Assembly: GCA_020851465.1 (NCBI GenBank) | Contig: JADZCR010000017.1 | Coordinates: 186,001-250,000, forward strand | DNA: 64,000 nt | Direction: 5' to 3' | Source: Phycisphaeraceae bacterium | GTDB taxonomy: Bacteria > Planctomycetota > Phycisphaerae > Phycisphaerales > Phycisphaeraceae | Shown here: positions 51,624-60,001 of the stretch, one piece after another | Position numbering within the stretch: position 1 is the stretch's first letter | Layout: every line of letters begins with the position of its first letter | Position numbers and translations under genes: made by a program | Notes under the pieces: model-generated | What the model was told of the DNA's origin: nothing | Database searches by the model: none | What the model saw: only the letters and a program-made list of their open reading frames with translations

Positions 51624-53930
51624 CTATTTCGCAGCATTCTGTGCCAGTGCGATATGGCGTGCCACCAGCCGGGTTTTCAGGACGAGCAGGCCCGCGCTGA
51701 GTTGAGGGTCCACGCCTTTTTCGAGAATGTCTGCGGCTTTGGGCGCAGGCTCTTTATTGGCGTCGGCTGCTGCCCCCGCAGCAGGGGGCGGGGCATTACC
51801 CGGAAGAACATCCACCTTCTGGCGGAACTCAATCGCCTTGGCTACCTCGTCGGCGGTGATTTCAACCTTCAGATCAGGCTCCACTCCCCAGGTACGATCC
51901 TCCGGCTTGCGGTGAATGATTCGGCCCTGAGGTAGTTTGTAATACTGCGTCGTGAGCCTTAAATAGGCCTTGTCGTTGTCGATTTTGAAGACATCCTGCA
52001 CGGAACCCTTGCCGAAGCTGCGCGTACCGACGATCAAGGCACGGTGATAGTCCTGAAGCGCACCGGACACGATCTCGCTGGCGCTGGCTGAGCCTCCATT
52101 GATCAGGACAACCACCGGAATGCGGCGTTTCCACGCCCGCTCAGGCCGAGCTTCAAACACGCTCGAACGGGTATCCGCCGGTCCGACCGTCGAAACGATC
52201 GTGCCTTCGGGAACAAAACGGTTGACGATCTCCACCGCTGAGCTGAGCAGGCCGCCGGGATTGAAACGCAGATCGAGAATCAGCGCATTGATTCCTGCAT
52301 CTTTTTCCATCTGCTTGACCGCAGCGTCGAGGTCGCCCGCACTCTGGGGGATGAACTCTGACAGCCGCACATAACCGATCTTCTGATCGCGGTCGATGTA
52401 GTAATCCCACGATCCGTCTTGCTTGTGCTGCCAGCCTCGGATCGACTCGATGGGGATCTCCGCGCGGACGAGCTTGAACTGACGCAGCGCAGGCTCCTCG
52501 CCGCGCTGGATGCCAAGCGTCACGATGGTACCTTCTTCACCCGTGATCGTGCGAACTGCCTGGTCGATCGACCAGTCGGTCGTCGCTTCGCCGTTGACCT
52601 CGGCGATGATGTCGTTGGGCAGAATGCCTGCGCGATATGCCGGAGTATCCGCAAGCGGGCTGATCACGATCAGCCGATCGCGCTTGGTTTTATGGTCGAA
52701 CTTCGATGCGATCTGGATACCGACGCCATAGAACTTGCCCTGGAGTGTGCGAGCAAAAGATTCGCGGCGATAAGGCCAGATGACGAAAGAAAACTCATCG
52801 AGCGTATCCATCGCCCCTTCCGTCATTTCGTACACGATCACTTCTTCGGGCAGGTTGAGCGTTTCGGAGTTGATTCCAACCATCCGATCAATCAGGCCCA
52901 GTGCATCGAGGTAGGAGTACCCGGTGGCGTTGTCGATTTCAGTGATGACATCCGAAAAACGCTGGCGGAATTGAGCGACCTTGACCTCGTCCTTCATGGC
53001 CGGAAAAGTCACGGCGATGGCTTTGGTATCGACGAGCGTGATCATGGCCTGGGCGGAACCCTTAAGCAGTTGCGCGTAGCCACGGCTGGAAACATGCTTT
53101 TTTCCTGCGTTACCGATGGTCTGCTTGAGCATCGGTAGTTCGACGGAAGCGAGTTTCTTTTCCCACGGCTCCTTGTCGAGCGGGCGAATCTCGTCATCTT
53201 TATTGCTGTCAGTGTTCTGTTTATTTTGTTTGTCCTTGATTTCCTCCGGCGTGGCGTTTTTCGCATCAAGGGCTTTCTGGGCTGCCTCTTCAGCTTCGCG
53301 ATTTTTTTTCAGCCGTTCCGAACGCTCACGCAGCAGTCTTTCGAGTTCATCAGGGGCATAAGCGCGGAGGACGCGGAGATGATTGGCTGCGAGCTTGAGT
53401 TGCTTGTGATAGGTTGCGTAGTCGTCAAAAAGCTCGTCGAGCGAGCGGTACAAACTCAGAGCCTCGACCCAGTCGCCTTTTGCCTCTGACTCCTTCGCTG
53501 CGGCTTCGGTCCGCTTCAGAATTTCCGTAACCTTCTCATCCTTGAGGAATACGGGTTTGAGGTCTCCCGCCAGATCGCGAGCCAGCAGCGCGGTGAAGAC
53601 CGCCTCTTCGAGTTGCCCCGCATCGGCCTGCCGCACCATTTTCTGATAGGCGTCGTTATAGGCTTTTCGTTGCTTATTGGCCTGTTCGGCGCGACTGGTC
53701 TGGAATCGCTCGATATCTTTAATCAGCGAATCAACGGTCGCGTCTTCCGGCGTCGTTCGCAGTGAAGTGAGCAGTCGATCAAATTCCCCCGCATCCGCCA
53801 GCCGAGTCAGCTCGTCGGTTGAAATAAGGGGAGCGGCTTGCCGGTCATCCGCCAGGCCGGGTGTTGTCGGCGCAAGGAACAGGCCGACCATCAAGATGCA
53901 CAGCAAAGCCCAGCGAATCATATAACCCAT
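51624..53930 (-). CDS. C-terminal processing peptidase (S41) with PDZ domain, exported
   Basis: 768 residues. A signal peptide at residues 1-28 (MGYMIRWALLCILMVGLFLA) is followed by a long charged helical region (about 30-290) with coiled-coil-like Lys/Glu stretches. A PDZ domain (about 400-490: GVGIQIASKF, AGILPNDIIAEVNGEA) precedes the S41 protease domain. The catalytic Ser is in NGGSASASEIVSG and the catalytic Lys in GTRSFGKGSVQD. This is the Prc/CtpA type: it trims or degrades periplasmic proteins from their C-termini. The long N-terminal helical part is larger than in CtpA and recalls Prc-like scaffolds. Likely periplasmic. Confidence 0.88.
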   Translation of the reverse strand: MGYMIRWALLCILMVGLFLAPTTPGLADDRQAAPLISTDELTRLADAGEFDRLLTSLRTTPEDATVDSLIKDIERFQTSRAEQANKQRKAYNDAYQKMVRQADAGQLEEAVFTALLARDLAGDLKPVFLKDEKVTEILKRTEAAAKESEAKGDWVEALSLYRSLDELFDDYATYHKQLKLAANHLRVLRAYAPDELERLLRERSERLKKNREAEEAAQKALDAKNATPEEIKDKQNKQNTDSNKDDEIRPLDKEPWEKKLASVELPMLKQTIGNAGKKHVSSRGYAQLLKGSAQAMITLVDTKAIAVTFPAMKDEVKVAQFRQRFSDVITEIDNATGYSYLDALGLIDRMVGINSETLNLPEEVIVYEMTEGAMDTLDEFSFVIWPYRRESFARTLQGKFYGVGIQIASKFDHKTKRDRLIVISPLADTPAYRAGILPNDIIAEVNGEATTDWSIDQAVRTITGEEGTIVTLGIQRGEEPALRQFKLVRAEIPIESIRGWQHKQDGSWDYYIDRDQKIGYVRLSEFIPQSAGDLDAAVKQMEKDAGINALILDLRFNPGGLLSSAVEIVNRFVPEGTIVSTVGPADTRSSVFEARPERAWKRRIPVVVLINGGSASASEIVSGALQDYHRALIVGTRSFGKGSVQDVFKIDNDKAYLRLTTQYYKLPQGRIIHRKPEDRTWGVEPDLKVEITADEVAKAIEFRQKVDVLPGNAPPPAAGAAADANKEPAPKAADILEKGVDPQLSAGLLVLKTRLVARHIALAQNAAK

Positions 53931-54157
53931 GAGTTTTTATCCGGTAAACATTCAGTTTAATCCAGCCGCGATGGCTGGAAAAAACTGCGCATGTCATTCC
54001 AAATGTATCGGCTCACGAGGTGATTACTTCGTGAGCAGCACGAGAATATCGTAGGCGAGCCGGCTGCGGAATGCGATCTTTCTGCAAAGGCGGTCTGAGC
54101 AAAATCACGCCGTTTTCTCGGCCGTTGTGGACGCCAACCGGCCGAGTTCGTTGTGCG

Positions 54158-55528
54158 TTAAGCCGACTCTTTCTGAGGGACGCGGAGGTCCGCTAATCGC
54201 TTTCGGCCTTCAATGGCGGAAGCATCGATGACGTACTTGGTACCCTCGTTCTGCATCTCAGGCAGGTCGTACATCAGATCAAGCATGACCTCTTCCATCA
54301 CGCTGCGCAGAGCGCGAGCACCGGTGTCGCGTTTGAGCGCACGACGTGCCAGTTTCGACAGGGCGGCAGGGGTGAATTCCAGCTCCGCATTCTCCATGGA
54401 GAAGAATTGTTGATACTGGCGGACTAGCGCATTTTTCGGCTCGGTGAGGATCTGGATGAGGGTCTCCTCCGTGAGCGGCATCAGCGGGGTGCAGATCGGC
54501 AGGCGTCCGACCAGCTCAGGAATCATGCCGAACTCCGTGAGGTCCTCCGGCGTCACCTGCCGGAGCAGGTAGCCCTTATCCGTCGTCATGTCGTCCACCG
54601 ACTGCTCGGAGGCGAACCCGATCGACTTGCGCCCAAGACGTCTGCGAATGATGTCCTCCAAGCCCACAAACGTACCGCCGCAGATGAAGAGAATGTGCGT
54701 GGTGTCGATCTGGATGTATTGCTGTTCCGGGTGCTTGCGGCCGCCTTGAGGCGGGACATTCGCAAGCGTGCCTTCGAGCATTTTGAGCAATGCCTGCTGA
54801 ACGCCTTCACCCGACACGTCACGGGTGATGCTGACGTTCTGCGAGGTCTTGCCGATCTTGTCGATCTCATCGATATAGATGATGCCGCGCTGGGCAGCTT
54901 CAAGATCATAGTCCGCGTTCTGGAGCAGCTTCAGCAGCAGGTTCTCGACGTCTTCGCCGACGTAACCAGCCTCGGTGAGCGTCGTTGCATCGCCGATGGC
55001 GAAGGGAACATTGAGAATTCGAGCGAGCGTCCGCGCCAGCAGCGTTTTGCCGCTACCCGTCGGGCCGATCATCAGGACGTTGGACTTGTCGATCTCTACG
55101 GGTGAATCTTTGTCCGCCGCGGTCAGTCGCTTGTAGTGATTGTGTACGCTCACGGAAAGCGCGCGCTTCGCCAGGTCCTGACCAATGACGTACTGATCGA
55201 GGAACTCTTTGATTTGCCGAGGAGAGGGAATCGTGCCGAAGCTGGGTCGGCCGGCGTGGACCCGACGACGTTCCTGTTTGAAAATATTCTGGCACAGGTC
55301 GGTGCAGTTGGAGCAGATATAGACATCGTTTGGCCCTTCAACCATCGGGCCGACTTCGCGCGAGGTTTTTCCGCAGAAGGAACAGGTAGTGATGCGACGG
55401 CCTTTGAAGCCGTCCTGATCGGTAGGCGGAGTGCCTCCGCCGCCGGTGCCACCGCCTGTGGGAGGACCACCGCCGGGTCCGAGTTTCCCACCGCCACCCT
55501 TCCCGCCCGTACGTCCGGTAGTCGTCAT
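54158..55528 (-). CDS. clpX: Clp protease ATP-binding subunit ClpX
   Basis: 456 residues. The C4 zinc-binding domain (C49, C52, C72, C75: [14 protein letters not shown] and [10 protein letters not shown]) and Walker A GPTGSGKT (155-162) are in place. ClpX unfolds substrates and feeds ClpP. The first 40 residues are Gly/Pro-rich ([20 protein letters not shown]), a long extension not usual in ClpX. In the core the pore loop and sensor regions look normal ([11 protein letters not shown] as Walker [12 protein letters not shown], an RKH-loop area). clpP is not adjacent, unlike in many bacteria. A gap of 226 bases follows downstream, before the S41 protease gene's start (its 5' end is at 53930). 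Confidence 0.95.
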   Translation of the reverse strand: MTTTGRTGGKGGGGKLGPGGGPPTGGGTGGGGTPPTDQDGFKGRRITTCSFCGKTSREVGPMVEGPNDVYICSNCTDLCQNIFKQERRRVHAGRPSFGTIPSPRQIKEFLDQYVIGQDLAKRALSVSVHNHYKRLTAADKDSPVEIDKSNVLMIGPTGSGKTLLARTLARILNVPFAIGDATTLTEAGYVGEDVENLLLKLLQNADYDLEAAQRGIIYIDEIDKIGKTSQNVSITRDVSGEGVQQALLKMLEGTLANVPPQGGRKHPEQQYIQIDTTHILFICGGTFVGLEDIIRRRLGRKSIGFASEQSVDDMTTDKGYLLRQVTPEDLTEFGMIPELVGRLPICTPLMPLTEETLIQILTEPKNALVRQYQQFFSMENAELEFTPAALSKLARRALKRDTGARALRSVMEEVMLDLMYDLPEMQNEGTKYVIDASAIEGRKRLADLRVPQKESA

Positions 55529-55750
55529 TTCGTCTTTCCAAACCTCACTGACAGAGGAGCTCGATTTACGGGCTTTCCGCCGCGAGTTATGTACTGATGG
55601 TCCTGAAAGTTTGATCGTCTATCCAAAGCGCGATCTTAATCGTTCCGTAACATGCTGCGTGGCAGGAATCCATTTCTTCCGCGCGGCAACGCTACATCAT
55701 ATCGCACCCACCCTGGAAGGGAGGTCATTTCTCTCACAAAGAACCAAGAA

Positions 55751-56161
55751 TTATGCAGTCTGGTTATCGGATGCGTCGTTAACGTCGGTTTCTTCCATAC
55801 CTTGAGCGCAATCCGTTTCCGGACCTGCCGGGGAAGCCGAATCAGCTTTTGGATTTGGCGAACGACGATTCATCGAGATGAGATTGGCCGCGATCATGGC
55901 TGACTTCGCTCGTTCAAATTCCTCGTCCGAAATCTGGCCGGTGTCCCTCATCCGGCGAAGGTCCGCGAGACTGAACGGCACCGTGCCATCATTATCCGAT
56001 TTCCCCATCAGCAATTTGCGAAGGGCAATACCCGCGACGATCAGGACGACCGCTCCGCCGACCAGCCACGCCAGCGCGATAAATATGGCTGCCGCATCTT
56101 TCGCGTGAGGCGATGCGGCCCCCTGAGCGATGAGGGAAAGAGAGAGAAGATTCACAGGCAC
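55751..56161 (-). CDS. Small membrane protein with SHOCT-like region
   Basis: 136 residues. One clear membrane segment (about 22-48: DAAAIFIALAWLVGGAVVLIV and so on) and a helical SHOCT-like stretch, SLADLRRMRDTGQISDEEFE, at about 63-82. The Asp/Pro/Ser-rich tail looks disordered. GTG start at 56161; a second GTG two codons on is also possible. SHOCT domains are short oligomerisation elements. Function unknown. It lies between clpX and tig, both on the same strand; the gap to clpX (222 bases) contains no supported gene. Confidence 0.65.
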   Translation of the reverse strand: MPVNLLSLSLIAQGAASPHAKDAAAIFIALAWLVGGAVVLIVAGIALRKLLMGKSDNDGTVPFSLADLRRMRDTGQISDEEFERAKSAMIAANLISMNRRSPNPKADSASPAGPETDCAQGMEETDVNDASDNQTA

Positions 56162-56314
56162 ATTTTAAGGTACGAAACAGGAGATAGCTGCTTGATAAAC
56201 GAAGGCGGGATGACTTACCTCCTTGCAGGCGGACCATCAGCAATGGCACAACCCGCTGCTGCCCAGCGTCTTCGCTATCGGATCCGGTTTCCAGGAATGT
56301 ATCGGGGAAGGGGG

Positions 56315-57871
56315 TTAGTCTTCCTTTGATTTTTTGCCGGAGGCCTTCTTCTCAGCCTTTTTTTCTTTCTTCGCTCCGGCCTTTTCCTCGGCTGGTGGAG
56401 CATCGACTTCGGTCACGGTCGCCTTTTCGATGATCTTGTCGAGGGTTTTCTGTTCGCGGATCTGAAGGAAAAGATGTTCCAGCTCGCCGGATCGCTGCAT
56501 CTGCTGGCGGAGTTTTTCCGGTCTGCGACCCTGCTGCATGGCGAGCATCGCGATGCGGCCGTTGACCTCATTTTCCGTCACGTCGATATCGAGCTGTTTT
56601 GCCGCCTGATCGAGAATGAAGAACAGCTTGAGTTGCTTCCTCGCATCATCTTCACTGCTTTGACGTAGATCGGCGATGCGGGACTCGATCTCATTTTCCG
56701 CGACACCCTGATACGACAACTCCAGGGCCTGTCGGCGAAGCACCCTGGCTGACTGCCGATCCGTCAGTCCTTTGGGAAGATCGAGGGTTACCTTTTCCAG
56801 CAGGTGCTCAGCGATCTGCTTGTGCATGTCAGACTGCTGCTCGCGGTCGCGGCGCTGTTCCAGCATTTCCCGGACGCGCTTGCGGAGGTCTTCAGCCGAC
56901 TCGACACCCAGTTGTGTGACGATTGACTCGACCGATGCCGGCTCAAGCCGCTCAACCTTGTCGATGTGTATCACGATGGTGATCGGCTTACCTTTGACCT
57001 TATCGTTTTCATGGCTGATCGGTCCAGTCATGGAAATCCGTACGACATCGCCGGGCTTTTTCCCCGTCAGCCGCTTGCCCAGATCATCCACGACGATACC
57101 GACGACGTGTCCTTTGAAATCACGGCTTTCGCCGGCAACCTGTACGTACACGCCTTTTTGATGTGAGATTTCTTCACCGTCATCTTTGGCGTCTTCACCG
57201 GCGAGGATGCGTACGTTCGCCTGGATAAAGTCGTTTTCGCTGACTTTCGCGTCGGGGACATCGACCATCTTGCCGTATCGCTCGCAGAATCGGTCGATCT
57301 CGCCGGTGATCTGTTCGTCTGTGACGTCCTTCTTCACCTTGTTGACAGCCAGCCCTTCGAGCGAGGGAAGCTCGACGCTCGGCGAAACTTCAACCTCCAC
57401 CGTGTAAACCAATGGGCCGTCTTCAGGAAGCTTGATCTGATCGATATCCTTGATTTCCGGCTCACCGATGACGTCAAGTTTTTCGTCTTCGACCGCCTGC
57501 GTGTAGCTTTCACTGAGGAGTTGACCGCGTACATCTTCACGGATGGAACTGCCGAATCTCCGCTCAAGCAACCGCTGAGGAGCCCTGCCGCGACGGAAGC
57601 CGGGCACGACGGCATCATTCTGCAGGCGGCTGAAGCTGGATTCGATCTTCGACTTGATGCGATCCGCGGGAATTTCGATGGTCAGACTTTTACGCGCGGG
57701 GCCGGCGTCCGCGACCGTCACCTTCTGCTCGCCGCGCGACACACCTGCCGGATCGTGTGCTTGATCATGCGTGTGTTCGTGGCTTTGGTGGCGTTCATGA
57801 CTGTGAGCCTGAACCTGGGTGTTTTGTTTAGGTACAACTTTTTTGGGTGCTTGTGCACTGCGTTCGGCCAT
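56315..57871 (-). CDS. tig: Trigger factor with histidine-rich N-terminal tail
   Basis: 518 residues. The ribosome-binding N-terminal domain has the signature VVPGFRRGRAPQRLLERRFG (the GFRxGxxP motif). A PPIase-like middle domain (about 200-300, QVAGESRDFKGHVVGIVVDDLGKRL) and the C-terminal helical domain follow. The normal start of the domain is near KVTVADAGPARKSLTI, about residue 50. The preceding tail is unusual: seven His between 23 and 39 in HSHERHQSHEHTHDQAH. The ATG at 57871 has AAAGGA about 9 bases upstream. The C-terminal 40 residues are Lys/Glu/Ala-rich. Folding chaperone for nascent chains. Confidence 0.93.
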   Translation of the reverse strand: MAERSAQAPKKVVPKQNTQVQAHSHERHQSHEHTHDQAHDPAGVSRGEQKVTVADAGPARKSLTIEIPADRIKSKIESSFSRLQNDAVVPGFRRGRAPQRLLERRFGSSIREDVRGQLLSESYTQAVEDEKLDVIGEPEIKDIDQIKLPEDGPLVYTVEVEVSPSVELPSLEGLAVNKVKKDVTDEQITGEIDRFCERYGKMVDVPDAKVSENDFIQANVRILAGEDAKDDGEEISHQKGVYVQVAGESRDFKGHVVGIVVDDLGKRLTGKKPGDVVRISMTGPISHENDKVKGKPITIVIHIDKVERLEPASVESIVTQLGVESAEDLRKRVREMLEQRRDREQQSDMHKQIAEHLLEKVTLDLPKGLTDRQSARVLRRQALELSYQGVAENEIESRIADLRQSSEDDARKQLKLFFILDQAAKQLDIDVTENEVNGRIAMLAMQQGRRPEKLRQQMQRSGELEHLFLQIREQKTLDKIIEKATVTEVDAPPAEEKAGAKKEKKAEKKASGKKSKED

Positions 57872-58267
57872 GGCGTCGGTCCTTTGCGGGATGTTGGAGT
57901 AGTCGGAGTGAGGTGGCGTGGGGGGTGAGCGTTTGTCACCGCGGTTATTGAGTGGCTTGAGCCGTCCCAACCGCTGACCCACGCCTGACGTCACCCACGC
58001 GGCGACATCGGTATCTCAGCGGAACGCGACATTGTGATTGCTGATGCGTCGAAAGTCAACCAATCATCATCCACAGTGATTATGGGTTAACACGGAGCTG
58101 CAAAAATGCTTTTCAATCGAGCCGTGAGCATGACCGTTCGTATGAAAAAATTACTGCGAAAAAGCCAGTTACGAACGCTCGCGCAGAACAAGCGGAAGCT
58201 CTGCAGTGGAAAGTCTCGGTCGGTTGATTGAAAACGATAAACAGCCCGCTTGAGAGGTATCTGGATC
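57872..58267. promoter_or_regulatory. Intergenic region with candidate tig promoter
   Basis: 396 bases between mscS and tig, both on the minus strand. On the minus strand TTGACT (58059-58054) and CACAAT (58036-58031) are 17 bases apart, about 160 bases before the tig ATG. The -10 match is only 4 of 6, so this is a weak call. No gene or terminator-like hairpin seen. Confidence 0.3.
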
Positions 58268-59716
58268 TCACACGTCAACAGTCCCGCCATCTCCGTCGTC
58301 ATGTTTGTCCCAGTCACGGATCTGGTCTTCAAATCGACTGCGGATGTTGCTCACGAGATCGCGCCAATTCATGATTCGTTTGGATTCACGGGCGTGGTAA
58401 TAAACCGTGATCCGATTGGCCGGTATCTCGATGTTTTCCTGCTTGAACGCCTCAAGAGTGCGCGGCACGAACTGCTGATCGATCACCCACGTCTGCTGCG
58501 GCCAGATTGGTACATGGATACGCAGAAACCGTTCGCCGGTCCCTGGTGCGATCGGGCCAACCGGCTCAGGCGGGGCGACGATCGCTCCTTTGTATTGCTT
58601 GGCCATCTCTTCTGCCGTTCGGGTGAGCACACGCATCGCGGATTGTGTATCAACTGAAGCAGCGATTGCCACATCCACCGTTGCGATTTGTGCACCTTTG
58701 CGGAAGTTGCCTACCACAGCGATAAACCGATTGGGGATGATGACTGCCTGACCGAAGAAGTTGTAGAGCTTGGTGGATCGGAGGCCCAGTTCTTCGACCA
58801 CACCGATTTGTCCTGATATTTCGACCATATCGCCGACGTCGAACTGCTCCTCGAAAATCACGAACATACCTGTGACCATGTCCTGCACCAACCCCTGCGA
58901 ACCAAACCCGATTGCTAGACCGATGACGGAGAGCGATGCGATATAAGTCGTGTAATTGATTCCTAACTCCGAGAGGACGAAACCAGCTGCGGTGAAATAG
59001 ATGGCGTAAGCGATGACATTGAGCACCAGCGAGTGAATCGTCAGGATGCGTGATTTGCGGTGCCGCCAGAACAGCCGGAGCGGACCACGGTCGGAGGTGA
59101 CCAGAAAAGTCAACAGCAGACGGATGGCGAAAATAATCAACCGCGCCAAGACGACGATCGCCAGTATGGAGGCGATGCGGACGAACTTCCGTTTGACGGA
59201 GGTGGGCGAAAAGTCGAGCAACCCTCGCGCGTATTGCAGAAAGTTGGATTGCTTTGTGAACTTGGCATCTTTCTTGAGATCACCACCGCTAAGTGTCAAA
59301 GTGTCAGCCGTCAGATCATAGTTGTAGTACGAATGGCCTCCTGATGAGCGTAGATACAAGCGGTTGCTGTCCAGCCAGTAGGTTCCCTGAATGTTGTCCA
59401 GACGAAATCCGCCGCCTCTGAGAAACGACAACCGCATTCGGTCGGCCCCGTCAGTATTAAGCCAGTCGCCTTCGATGGCACGGGCTGCCAGCTCATCCTG
59501 ATGGCGGCCGATTAACGGTTGAGGTGTTGCAGGCTCTTTGGGTTCAGCTATGGGGGTAGCAGCAGGCTGGATATTGGCTGCTGGCGATGTTGTCGGATCG
59601 GTATCAGTGGTTGGCTGTGTCGCGCTGTCAGCAATCGCCCAGACCGCCGCCCACGCGACGATGCCGAAGGCGGTCACAACAACAATCATCCATAGTCGGG
59701 ACAGTAACGTGCTCAT
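58268..59716 (-). CDS. Mechanosensitive ion channel (MscS type) with exported N-terminal domain
   Basis: 482 residues. An N-terminal hydrophobic segment (about 5-28, signal or membrane anchor) is followed by a Pro/Thr linker and a strand-rich domain of about 90 residues (LAARAIEGDWLNTDGADRMR; YWLDSNRLYLRSSGG), which should lie outside the inner membrane. Then come membrane segments (VRIASILAIVVLARLIIFAI and IHSLVLNVIAYAIYFTAAGF) and the MscS pore helix/beta domain: GLAIGFGSQGLVQDMVTG, FDVGDMVEISGQIGVVEELGLRST. ATG 59716 is preferred over an upstream in-frame start (GAGAAA upstream). Opens under membrane tension. The C-terminal tail is Asp/Gly-rich. Confidence 0.87.
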   Translation of the reverse strand: MSTLLSRLWMIVVVTAFGIVAWAAVWAIADSATQPTTDTDPTTSPAANIQPAATPIAEPKEPATPQPLIGRHQDELAARAIEGDWLNTDGADRMRLSFLRGGGFRLDNIQGTYWLDSNRLYLRSSGGHSYYNYDLTADTLTLSGGDLKKDAKFTKQSNFLQYARGLLDFSPTSVKRKFVRIASILAIVVLARLIIFAIRLLLTFLVTSDRGPLRLFWRHRKSRILTIHSLVLNVIAYAIYFTAAGFVLSELGINYTTYIASLSVIGLAIGFGSQGLVQDMVTGMFVIFEEQFDVGDMVEISGQIGVVEELGLRSTKLYNFFGQAVIIPNRFIAVVGNFRKGAQIATVDVAIAASVDTQSAMRVLTRTAEEMAKQYKGAIVAPPEPVGPIAPGTGERFLRIHVPIWPQQTWVIDQQFVPRTLEAFKQENIEIPANRITVYYHARESKRIMNWRDLVSNIRSRFEDQIRDWDKHDDGDGGTVDV

Positions 59717-60001
59717 ATTTTCTCGAACCGCGCGGGGCAATGATCACCCCGATGGCGTGGCTGTGCAACTTCATTTGGATCGCTTCTGGTTCGCGTGATC
59801 TTTTATCACATGCTCAGACGGAAGGCCGAATTGCGGTTAGATGAGGAAACGATCTGGTCGTACACGTTTCTAGCCTGCTGTCGGCGACTTTGCGACGCGG
59901 GAACACCTCTGGATGAGGAGCACCGCCTGCCGAGAAAGATCGAATCACTCATGAATACCTGCTAATATGCGAGGCCGCACCGTTTTTTTTCAGGACCAGC
60001 C

